From: Glutamicibacter uratoxydans | GTDB taxonomy: Bacteria > Actinomycetota > Actinomycetes > Actinomycetales > Micrococcaceae | Direction of reading: 5' to 3' | Length of the DNA: 64,000 nt | Assembly: GCF_006539925.1 (NCBI RefSeq) | Contig: NZ_BJNY01000008.1 | Span: 62,001-126,000, forward strand | Part shown: piece by piece, positions 25,966-33,379 of the stretch | Layout: each line of letters starts with the position of its first letter | Position numbering within the stretch: the first letter of the stretch is position 1 | The notes under the pieces: model-generated | Told to the model about the DNA's origin: nothing | The model's database searches: none | What the model saw: the letters and a program-made list of their open reading frames with translations, nothing else | Translations under genes and position numbers: made by a program

Positions 25966-25983
25966 GGAAGAAGGGATACTCAA

Positions 25984-26442
25984 ATGGCTAAGATCATTCT
26001 GACTCACGAAGTAACCGGTCTCGGTGCTGCTGGCGATATTGTCGAGGTAAAGAACGGCTACGCCCGTAACTACCTGCTGCCACGCGGCTTCGCAATCGTA
26101 TGGACCAAGGGCGGTGAGAAGCAGGTTGAGTCGATCAAGGCTGCTCGCGCTGCTCGCGCTATTGCCGATCTTGAGCAGGCTCAGGCTCTGGCAGCATCGC
26201 TGAAGTCCCAGCCGGTTAAGATCACCATCAAGGCTGGTTCGAACGGTCGCCTCTTCGGCACCGTGAAGACCGGTGACATCGCTGCTGCTGTTGAGGCTGC
26301 CGGTCTGGGCAAGATCGACAAGCGCAACATCGAGGTTAGCGATCACATCAAGTCGACCGGCAACTACACCGCAACCGTCCGCGTACACGAGGACGTCGTT
26401 GCAAACCTGCGCCTGCAGGTTGTAGCTGCTGCAAAGAAGTAA
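25984..26442 (+). CDS. rplI: 50S ribosomal protein L9
   Basis: 152 residues with the L9 N-domain ([34 protein letters not shown]), the long connecting helix and the C-domain with [15 protein letters not shown]. Last gene of the operon; it begins 18 bases after rpsR. A strong hairpin follows at 26465. dnaB, which in related genomes often sits close behind rplI, is found about 24 kb away in this window. Confidence 0.98.
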   Translation: MAKIILTHEVTGLGAAGDIVEVKNGYARNYLLPRGFAIVWTKGGEKQVESIKAARAARAIADLEQAQALAASLKSQPVKITIKAGSNGRLFGTVKTGDIAAAVEAAGLGKIDKRNIEVSDHIKSTGNYTATVRVHEDVVANLRLQVVAAAKK

Positions 26443-26464
26443 GTCTTTTCGACTCACCTCTTTT

Positions 26465-26508
26465 CAACGGGTGGCGCATTCTCCGCAAGGAGGGTGCGCC
26501 ACCCGTTG
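26465..26508 (+). terminator. Terminator of the rpsF-rplI operon
   Basis: A perfect 14-bp stem (CAACGGGTGGCGCA, 26465-26478, with 26495-26508). No T-run follows. Confidence 0.75.
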
Positions 26509-26534
26509 GCGTTAACCGGCGATAAGATGTCCAC

Positions 26535-27374
26535 GTGAAGTACCAAGATGAAAACAGTGTAGAGGACCGTGAACTCTGGGAACTTGATTCCCGGCCGGTA
26601 GACGTCATCGCCATCGGTTCCCAGGTGGTTTATGGAACCGTCGGACTGAGCGCCTCAGTGCCCACCCTGGAAGCCCGAGGGCTCAAAGTGGCGGCGCTGC
26701 CCACTGCGGTACTCAGCAACCTTCCGCATTACCCCAGCGTGCATGGTTTGGACACACCTTCCTCATGGATGGAGGGCGCGCTGGCAGACCTCGTAGAACT
26801 GGGCATCGCCTCTGAGGCTTCCACCGTGTACACCGGCTATTTTTCTTCGCCGCAGCAGGTCAGCGCCGTGGCCGCCTGGCTGAAAGACCTTGTAATCCAG
26901 CGCCCCGGGCTGCGCGTCATCGTCGACCCGACACTGGGAGACTACGACGTCGGAGCCTACACGGATCCTGCGGTGGCCACAGCACTGCGCGATGAGCTGG
27001 TCCCGCTGGCCACTGGCCTGGTTCCAAACCTCTTCGAGCTGCAGCATCTCACCGGCGGTGCCATCGACCGCAGCCAGGACGTTGAATCCATCGCCGCCGC
27101 AGCGCGCACCCTGCTCGGCCCCCGCGGCCAGTGGGTCGTCGCAACGGGTCTGGACAGCCGAGTGCCCGCATCGGGGACACGGGGTGAAGACCTAGTCATC
27201 ACGCGGGACCGCATGGCGTCCGTAGGCTACGAGCGCTTGGACATTTCGGTGAAGGGCACTGGGGACGTCATGGCAGCTTCCATCGTTGCCGGGCTGCATG
27301 AAGGCAGGGATATCCTCGATGCTGTGGCAGCCGCCGGGGCACTAGTGCGCCAGCGGCTGCGTGCGCGCTCCTAG
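26535..27374 (+). CDS. pdxY: Pyridoxal kinase (PdxY/PdxK-like)
   Basis: 279 residues of the ribokinase-like vitamin kinase family. Residues about 22-50 (VDVIAIGSQVVYGTVGLSAS) form the substrate strand, followed by LPTAVLSNLPHYPSVHG, VDPTLGDYDVGAYTDP, PNLFELQHLTGG and the catalytic Asp in the VKGTGDVMAA anion hole. It phosphorylates pyridoxal to PLP. The GTG at 26535 follows a TAAGAT box by six bases, indicating a leaderless transcript. The first 20 residues are an acidic extension with no counterpart that I recognise. Confidence 0.88.
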   Translation: MKYQDENSVEDRELWELDSRPVDVIAIGSQVVYGTVGLSASVPTLEARGLKVAALPTAVLSNLPHYPSVHGLDTPSSWMEGALADLVELGIASEASTVYTGYFSSPQQVSAVAAWLKDLVIQRPGLRVIVDPTLGDYDVGAYTDPAVATALRDELVPLATGLVPNLFELQHLTGGAIDRSQDVESIAAAARTLLGPRGQWVVATGLDSRVPASGTRGEDLVITRDRMASVGYERLDISVKGTGDVMAASIVAGLHEGRDILDAVAAAGALVRQRLRARS

Positions 27375-27410
27375 AGGCCTCGAGCTCTGTGTCCCAGCCG
27401 GCCCAGCATA

Positions 27411-27448
27411 GATGGGTGGCTACGGTGAAAACACCGTAGCCACCCATC
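27411..27448. terminator. Bidirectional terminator after pdxY
   Basis: A perfect 17-bp stem with an AAAA loop (27411-27427 with 27432-27448), between pdxY and the convergent SPW-repeat gene. Confidence 0.85.
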
Positions 27449-27469
27449 AGTACTGCAGACGATATTCGA

Positions 27470-27835
27470 TTAGTGCGCCAGCCGGGAGCCGCCGGTTGTA
27501 TGGCGCATTTGAATTGCCGGGGAGAGGGCCAGCAGGCCGAAGACCACGCCGACGCCACCGCAGATCCAGGACATCCATGCGCTGCCTGCGAAGTCGGTAA
27601 ACGATCCCATCCACGGCGAGACGAATAGCAGTGCGCTGGCGATAGTCAGCGCCCATTCCATTGAAACCAGGCGCGGCATCATGAGGCTCCACACGCCGGT
27701 GATTACCATGAGCAGGCCAAAGACCAGCATCAACGTCATTGAGCTGGTGGTTCCGGCAAGCCATGAGGTTGAAATTACGGCCAGAACACCTGCCGCGACA
27801 CCGACCCAGTCTTGCCACCGAGTCCATTTCTTCAT
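27470..27835 (-). CDS. SPW-repeat membrane protein
   Basis: 121 residues with four hydrophobic segments. It carries the SPW motif (ALLFVSPWMGSFTDF) and begins each half with a Trp-rich segment (KKWTRWQDWVGV), matching SPW-repeat proteins of actinobacteria and proteobacteria, whose role is unknown. GGAGG lies eight bases before the ATG at 27835; an upstream in-frame start at 27853 overlaps that site. Confidence 0.8.
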   Translation of the reverse strand: MKKWTRWQDWVGVAAGVLAVISTSWLAGTTSSMTLMLVFGLLMVITGVWSLMMPRLVSMEWALTIASALLFVSPWMGSFTDFAGSAWMSWICGGVGVVFGLLALSPAIQMRHTTGGSRLAH

Positions 27836-27972
27836 TGCAAAGACCTCCAACATTCATTGCAGAGGGCTCCTAAGCGGGAGTCGATTTAAATGTAGGTTCG
27901 GGCCAGGCGATGCGCAATCAACTTTTGGGGCCATTTTGGTAACGCCTCAGACGTCAATTGTGCAGAAGGGCT

Positions 27973-28971
27973 TCAGCCGTTCTGCGAGACCGTTTCACGG
28001 TTGTCTTTGCCCCACTTGGCCGCCGGCGGAACCCATGATTCCAGCTTGCTGAAGAGTTCTTCCGGGGTGCTGGCGACGATGAGTGAATCAAGGAACTGGG
28101 ATGACAGGAAGCCATTGGCGGTCATCTGCTCAAGCATGCGCAGCAGCGGCTGCCAGAATCCGTCGACGTCTAAGAGCGCCACCGGCTTGCGGTGGATGCC
28201 CAGCTGCTGCCAGGTCCACGCCTCGAAGAGTTCCTCAAGCGTGCCGGCGCCGCCAGGGAGCGCCACAAACCCGTCGCCCAGCTGAGCCATCAATTTCTTG
28301 CGCGCGTGCATGTCAGGAACCACTTCAAGGCTGGTCAGCCCGGGATGTGCGAGCTCGCCGTCGATCAGCACCTGCGGCATGACACCGTGGACCTGCCCGC
28401 CGCCGGCGAGGGCTGCATCTGCGACGACTCCCATCAGGCCGACCTTGCCGCCGCCATAGACCACTTCGCGTCCGCTGCCTGCCACTGCCGTACCGAACGC
28501 TTCTACTGCCTGAGCGAAGCGGGGCGAGGTTCCGATGGCTGATCCGGTGAATACTGTCAGCCGCTGTGCCGCAGGCACCGGGCGCAGCAGTGCGGGGAAG
28601 ACTTCATCCTGCGTCAGCGGCGCAAGCCCTGGTGTCTTCGCCGCCGGATCCACCCACTGCAGGTGCTCGATCTCTGCGCAGGGCTTCGCCACCTCGACGT
28701 AGGGGTGCTCGAAGACCGTGGCCTTGACGCTGAAGCCGTCTTCATTGGCGGCAGGAGCGGTGAAGACGCCGAGGAATTTCAGCGAGCCTTCATCAAGGTC
28801 CACACCCAATTCTTCGGAGAACTCGCGCACCGCAGTCTGAAGGGAAATTTCGCCTGCTTCAGGCTTGCCGCCGGGGAACATCAGCGAGTCGGTGCCGCGC
28901 TTGCGTACTGTCAGCACCTGGCCTTCGGGGTTTCTGATGACTACCGCGCTGACCGTGATCTGATCTGACAT
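27973..28971 (-). CDS. NUDIX hydrolase fused to a LOG-family phosphoribohydrolase
   Basis: 332 residues in two parts. Residues 1-140 are a NUDIX domain with the complete box GKPEAGEISLQTAVREFSEE. Residues about 150-325 are a LOG/TIGR00730 Rossmann domain with VVYGGGKVGLMGVVADAAL and the catalytic PGGAGTLEELFEAW. LOG enzymes release free bases from nucleoside 5'-monophosphates (cytokinin ribosides in plants, AMP in others); NUDIX enzymes split nucleoside diphosphate derivatives to monophosphates. The fused order suggests that the first domain makes the substrate of the second, as in nucleotide clean-up. It is a single gene. Confidence 0.9.
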   Translation of the reverse strand: MSDQITVSAVVIRNPEGQVLTVRKRGTDSLMFPGGKPEAGEISLQTAVREFSEELGVDLDEGSLKFLGVFTAPAANEDGFSVKATVFEHPYVEVAKPCAEIEHLQWVDPAAKTPGLAPLTQDEVFPALLRPVPAAQRLTVFTGSAIGTSPRFAQAVEAFGTAVAGSGREVVYGGGKVGLMGVVADAALAGGGQVHGVMPQVLIDGELAHPGLTSLEVVPDMHARKKLMAQLGDGFVALPGGAGTLEELFEAWTWQQLGIHRKPVALLDVDGFWQPLLRMLEQMTANGFLSSQFLDSLIVASTPEELFSKLESWVPPAAKWGKDNRETVSQNG

Positions 28972-29048
28972 TCGATGTTCCTTCTGTATTGTTCCAGCCC
29001 CTCAAACATACGTGAAGCATCATGTGCAGGTCATCTTGGGCCAAGGCA

Positions 29049-29717
29049 TCAGCTGCCTGATGCCAGCAGCTGGTCAAGATTCGAGTAGGCCCACCAGAAG
29101 GTTCCTGCGCCCAGCATGATGAGGAGAACAGCCGGGACCGCGATTTTGGGCGCTGGCCGCTGCCTCCAAAAAACGAGGAGGGAAAAGGTAGCTGCCGCGG
29201 CAATCATCAACCACCAGAAAATGGGACTTGTTGTTTCGGAAATGACAGTGAGTCCGTAGATGCCCTCGCCGAGCAGCACCGTGGAAACGGGAATAACAGC
29301 CAGGGTCCGCCAAGCTCGTGTGCCGTAGCGCAGCAAGGCAATGCTCAAGCCGATGATCGGGCCGACTGCCACGCCGATCACGGTGAACCTGTCTTGAAAC
29401 GGCTCGCCGTAGTAGAAGCCCCGCCACTGGGAAACGATCCTGTACCCCTCGACCATCAGCACAAATGCCGCGGCTCCTGCGGCTGAAGCCGGCAGCGGCC
29501 GGAGGCGGGAGAACCAGATAACCAAGCTGACCAGCAGCACCCAACCGCTGCATGAGTTGGCAAAAGAGTTCATAAACTCGGGCAGGTATTGCTGGGCCGG
29601 ACTGGTGAGTCCGCCAAGAACCAGAGCAGAGAGCATGACAAACAAAAATGCTCCGGCGCTGTAGAACCTGCCGCGCATGTCGAGTACAGGTTGCTTCGTG
29701 CTTGAGTGGTCGCTCAA
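29049..29717 (-). CDS. Seven-helix membrane protein, DUF6518-like
   Basis: 222 residues with about seven hydrophobic segments. Segments include VMLSALVLGGLTSPAQQYLP after a short N-terminal tail, a NSFANSCSGWVLLVSLVIW region and a GFYYGEPFQDRFTVIGVAVG loop. It resembles the actinobacterial DUF6518 type by layout, which I cannot confirm. TTG is the start, with GAGGG eight bases upstream. It has no clear operon partner, and no function is assigned. Confidence 0.6.
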   Translation of the reverse strand: MSDHSSTKQPVLDMRGRFYSAGAFLFVMLSALVLGGLTSPAQQYLPEFMNSFANSCSGWVLLVSLVIWFSRLRPLPASAAGAAAFVLMVEGYRIVSQWRGFYYGEPFQDRFTVIGVAVGPIIGLSIALLRYGTRAWRTLAVIPVSTVLLGEGIYGLTVISETTSPIFWWLMIAAAATFSLLVFWRQRPAPKIAVPAVLLIMLGAGTFWWAYSNLDQLLASGS

Positions 29718-29938
29718 AATCTATCCCTCGTGAAGAGTCGTGACGGAATGGGTCTAAAGGTGGCTGCGTCGGACATCTCACGAGTCCAGATTGAATTTTA
29801 TGTGGTGCTGACTAGAGACTTGATCCTCCGAGGGGGTGGAGAATTCGTCGACAGAATCATGCTGTGGCATGAAGACTGCGAAATCATTGCCTGATGGCAG
29901 CCCTTTGATCCAGATAGGGCGCATGGCATCCTCTAAAG

Positions 29939-31111
29939 GTGAGCAGTGTTCGTCCGTCGACATTTCCGAAGATCCAGGCCGCCCTTGATGCCGGCGCTGA
30001 TCCGCTCGGCCGTGCGCGCGAATTGCTGCCGCTGCATCGGCGCTGGACGCAGGATTCACAAATCCTCGAGTCGGTTCGCCCAGTCATTGCCAGGTCGTGG
30101 GAACGTGCCCATGAACTGAAAAACCAGCCCCGAGCGCTGACCGCGCAGGACTTGCGCGCCCGCCAACAGGAAAACCGCGAGCTGGCGGCACTGATGCCGA
30201 TGGTGGAGGAGCGCTTGCTGTCCGTCGCTGGCCAGGCGGAAAACCAACTGGTCGTTACCGACGGAGAGGGCTATGTGCTCTCGGTGCTAGGCCCTATGGC
30301 CGTACGGCGGCAGAGTGACGGCATCGGCTTTATCGCTGGAGCGCGCTGGTTGGAATCCGATGTGGGCACCAACGGCATCGGCACAGCAATGGCCGAACGC
30401 AGCGCAGTCCAGGTGTTCGGCCCAGAGCATGGGCGCGAAGAGCAGCACACTTGGGTGTGCACCTCTGCGCCGATCATCAGCCCGGTCACCGGCAAGCTCG
30501 TGGCAACGGTGACCCTAGCAGGGTCCTTCCGCACAGCCCATCCGCATACTTTGGCGCTGGTCGCCGGCACTGCCCGCGAAGCCGAATCGGAATTGGCATG
30601 GCAGCACCAGCTCGGCTTGAACCAGTTGAGGAACGCCGTCTCCCAGCCCGAGGGCGATTACCTTCTGGTTGACGAGCACCAGATGGTGGCCGCCAGCAGA
30701 GGATTCAGCGCCTCGGCCAGGATTTCAGTGGTGGGGGGACTGCGCGCAGGGCGAATCTGGGTCAATGGCTTGGGAGCCATGGCCGCAGAACAGGTTCCCG
30801 GCGGCTGGCTGCTGCGCCGCAGCGCGGAACAGACGCTGCTTGAGCTGATCGAGCGGCCGCTGCCGCATGCGGTGCTTTGGATTGGCGCCGAACGCACCGA
30901 AGTGCCGCTGAGCGCGGCCCACTGGCGAATCCTCCAGCTGCTTGCCGACAACGGTCCGGGGCTCGATGCTCAGGGCCTGGCACAGGCGTGGTCCCAGCCG
31001 GTCTCTGCGGTGACCGTGCGGGCTGAAGTTTCACGTCTGCGCGCCAAGCTGGGCGGACTGATTGCCGCGCGGCCCTATCGGCTGGTGGTGCCGGTGGTGG
31101 TCTCCGGCTAA
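29939..31111 (+). CDS. GAF-domain transcriptional regulator (AcoR-like, no AAA domain)
   Basis: 390 residues. After an N-terminal helical region (RPVIARSWERAHEL, typical of AcoR-type activators) comes a GAF domain (about residues 85-225) with VTDGEGYVLSV and WLESDVGTNGIGTAMAERSAVQV. The sigma-54 AAA domain of classical AcoR is absent; instead the last 70 residues (WRILQLLADNGPGLDAQGLA, then VTVRAEVSRLRAKLGG) look like a winged helix. It starts with GTG at 29939. It lies 96 bases upstream of the monooxygenase gene in the same direction and is probably its activator. Confidence 0.8.
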   Translation: MSSVRPSTFPKIQAALDAGADPLGRARELLPLHRRWTQDSQILESVRPVIARSWERAHELKNQPRALTAQDLRARQQENRELAALMPMVEERLLSVAGQAENQLVVTDGEGYVLSVLGPMAVRRQSDGIGFIAGARWLESDVGTNGIGTAMAERSAVQVFGPEHGREEQHTWVCTSAPIISPVTGKLVATVTLAGSFRTAHPHTLALVAGTAREAESELAWQHQLGLNQLRNAVSQPEGDYLLVDEHQMVAASRGFSASARISVVGGLRAGRIWVNGLGAMAAEQVPGGWLLRRSAEQTLLELIERPLPHAVLWIGAERTEVPLSAAHWRILQLLADNGPGLDAQGLAQAWSQPVSAVTVRAEVSRLRAKLGGLIAARPYRLVVPVVVSG

Positions 31112-31207
31112 CCTGCCTGCAACCTTTTGCAACGCTTTTCTTTTGTGATCCACGCCATATTCTGGGGTGAATTCGGATTCATCCCACCAAGAAATGAAGT
31201 GATGATC

Positions 31208-32998
31208 ATGGCAGAAAACTCAGCCCAGACTCAGGCCGAAGCATGGCTCGCACAGGTTCAGGCCGCCTTGGACTCCGGCGACGCCCAGGGCGTCAGCCAG
31301 TTTTTCGGCGAAGAATGCTATTGGCGGGACTTGGCCTCGCTGACTTGGAATCTGCATACCGCAGAAGGACGCGACGGGATTGAAAACCTGCTCACCGGGA
31401 TTGAACGCGGGGCGTGGCCGCGCAGCCTGGAAGTCACCAGCGCCTCGGATGCCGACGGCGTGATCGAAGCCTGGTTCACCTTTGAGAACGACGCCTTCGA
31501 CGGGAAAGGGCTATTCCGCCTACGCGGTGGGCAAGGCTGGACGATGCTGAGTACTGCGCAGAACCTGCGCGACTTCCCAGAGCCCGCCGGAACCCGCCGA
31601 GAACTCGGTGCAGACCACGGCTCGGCCATGCAGTCGGAGAACTGGCTTGACCGCCGCATCGCCACCCAGGAGAGCTTCGGAGTCACCGAACAGCCATATG
31701 TGCTGGTCATCGGCGGCGGACAGGGCGGCATCGGGCTCGGCGCCCGCCTCAAGCGCATGGGAGTGCCGGCGCTGATCATCGACAAGCACCCCAAGCCAGG
31801 GGACCAGTGGCGCTCGCGCTACCACTCGCTGGCCCTGCATGACCCGGTCTGGTACGACCATATGCCATATCTCGAATTCCCCGACCACTGGCCGGTGTTC
31901 ACCCCGAAGGACAAGATGGGCGATTGGCTGGAGTGCTACACCAAGCTCATGGAGCTGGACTACTGGTCCCTGACCGAGGCGACCAGCGCGCGCCAGGATC
32001 CGGAGACCGGCGGCTGGGTTGTGGAGGTAATCCGCGAGGGCAAGCCGCTGACCCTGCGCCCCACCCAGCTGGTGCTTGCCACCGGCATGTCAGGCATCCC
32101 CAACATTCCGAAGTACCAGGGGCAGGACATCTTTGCCGGGGACCAGAACCACTCGTCAACGCACCCGGGCGGCGAACGCTACAAGGGCAAGAACGTAGTG
32201 GTCATCGGGGCCAACAATTCAGCCCACGACATCTGCGCCGACCTGGTGCAGAACGGCGCCAAGCCGGTGATGGTCCAGCGTTCGAGCACCCACATCGTGC
32301 GCTCGGATTCGCTGATGAAAACCGTGCTCGGCCCGCTGTACTCGGAAGAGGCCCTGGCCAACGGGATCGACCACAACACCGCGGATTTGATCTTCGCCTC
32401 CATCCCGTACAAGGTGCTGCCGGAATTCCACAAGCCAGCCTTCGCGCAGATCCGCGAGGACGACGCACAGTTCTACCAGTCGCTCACGGACGCCGGATTC
32501 GACCTGGATTTCGGCGACGACGATTCGGGCTTGTTCCTGAAGTACCTGCGCCGCGGTTCGGGCTACTACATCAACATCGGCGCCTCCGAGCTGGTGGCCG
32601 ACGGCTCCATCGCGCTGGCCAAGGGCGAGGTCTCCCACCTGACCGAAAACTCGGTGGTGCTGGCCGACGGCACCGAGCTTGCCGCGGACGCGGTGGTCTA
32701 CGCTACCGGCTACGGCTCCATGAACGGCTGGGCGGCCAAGCTGATTTCCCAGGAAGTGGCCGACGCGGTGGGCAAGTGCTGGGGTCTGGGCTCGGGAACC
32801 ACCAAGGATCCAGGACCGTGGGAGGGGGAGCTGCGCAATATGTGGAAGCCGACCCAGGTTCAGAACCTGTGGTTCCATGGCGGCAACCTGCACCAGTCGC
32901 GCCACTATTCGAAGTACCTAGGCCTGCAGCTCAAGGCCCGTTACGAGGGCCTGGACACCCCGGTCTACGCGCTCGCCGAAAGCTACCACCAGCAGTAG
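31208..32998 (+). CDS. Flavin-containing monooxygenase with N-terminal NTF2-like domain
   Basis: 596 residues. Residues 1-130 form a SnoaL/NTF2-like domain (FFGEECYWRDLASLTWNLHT, then WFTFENDAFDGKGLFRLRGG). The rest is an FAD- and NAD(P)H-binding monooxygenase: VLVIGGGQGGIGLGARLKRM, then KHPKPGDQWRSRYHSLALHD, then VVVIGANNSAHDICADL and an ATGYGSMNGW end motif. This arrangement resembles YUCCA-like or Baeyer-Villiger-type oxygenases. The start is the ATG at 31208 (another ATG at 31202). Expression is probably driven by the GAF regulator; a repeated TGCAAC/TGCAA element lies between the genes at 31118-31133. Confidence 0.85.
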   Translation: MAENSAQTQAEAWLAQVQAALDSGDAQGVSQFFGEECYWRDLASLTWNLHTAEGRDGIENLLTGIERGAWPRSLEVTSASDADGVIEAWFTFENDAFDGKGLFRLRGGQGWTMLSTAQNLRDFPEPAGTRRELGADHGSAMQSENWLDRRIATQESFGVTEQPYVLVIGGGQGGIGLGARLKRMGVPALIIDKHPKPGDQWRSRYHSLALHDPVWYDHMPYLEFPDHWPVFTPKDKMGDWLECYTKLMELDYWSLTEATSARQDPETGGWVVEVIREGKPLTLRPTQLVLATGMSGIPNIPKYQGQDIFAGDQNHSSTHPGGERYKGKNVVVIGANNSAHDICADLVQNGAKPVMVQRSSTHIVRSDSLMKTVLGPLYSEEALANGIDHNTADLIFASIPYKVLPEFHKPAFAQIREDDAQFYQSLTDAGFDLDFGDDDSGLFLKYLRRGSGYYINIGASELVADGSIALAKGEVSHLTENSVVLADGTELAADAVVYATGYGSMNGWAAKLISQEVADAVGKCWGLGSGTTKDPGPWEGELRNMWKPTQVQNLWFHGGNLHQSRHYSKYLGLQLKARYEGLDTPVYALAESYHQQ

Positions 32999-33012
32999 AA
33001 AGTCAACAGACG

Positions 33013-33043
33013 ACCGCCTCCCGGCGCTACGCCGGGAGGCGGT
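33013..33043. terminator. Terminator after the monooxygenase
   Basis: A perfect 14-bp stem with a three-base loop (ACCGCCTCCCGGCG, 33013-33026, with 33030-33043), followed by TGGGTTT. Confidence 0.85.
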
Positions 33044-33051
33044 TGGGTTTG

Positions 33052-33282
33052 CTAGGCGCGTCCGGAATTCCTCGGATGGCTGCGCGCAGCACGTTCATTG
33101 CCGCGCTTGTAGTTCCCAGTCAACCGGGCCATGAGCTCCTGGCCGCCGCCGAATCCAAGATCGGCCAGGAAGTCCTCGGCACGCTGGCCGCGCAGGACGG
33201 CTGCCGCCCTGCCATGGTGCGAGATCTGCACCGAACCGTCCTTGCGGACAATGTAGTCGAATCCTGAAGGAGCATTTCCCAT
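33052..33282 (-). CDS. Small conserved actinobacterial protein, function unknown
   Basis: 76 residues beginning MGNAPSGFDYIVRKDGSVQI and ending in a basic tail (ARLTGNYKRGNERAARSHPR). The pattern, a short beta-rich part with SHHGRAAAVLRG followed by a helix and a Lys/Arg-rich end, recurs in small proteins of Micrococcales as I recall them; none has a known function. The ATG at 33282 is chosen because the text upstream in frame does not look coding. It is downstream of the giant surface protein gene and separated from it by a hairpin. Confidence 0.7.
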   Translation of the reverse strand: MGNAPSGFDYIVRKDGSVQISHHGRAAAVLRGQRAEDFLADLGFGGGQELMARLTGNYKRGNERAARSHPRNSGRA

Positions 33283-33327
33283 GACCGGATTCAAGCATGT
33301 TCGTGCCGCAGGAACAAGGACGCTGCA

Positions 33328-33363
33328 CAAGGCCGGTCCCACCAAAAGGTGGAACCGGCCTTG
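33328..33363 (-). terminator. Hairpin after the giant surface protein gene
   Basis: CAAGGCCGGT and CCACC (33328-33343) pair with 33348-33363 around AAAA, with a single mismatch. It lies 17 bases past the stop codon of the giant gene. No T-run follows on the minus strand. Confidence 0.65.
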
Positions 33364-33379
33364 GCGTTAGCCGTTCAGG

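Noticed and set aside
31924-33267. Plus-strand frame of 447 codons across the monooxygenase
   Set aside because: It is the shifted frame of the monooxygenase, rich in Arg/Gly/Pro, and it runs over the terminator at 33013.
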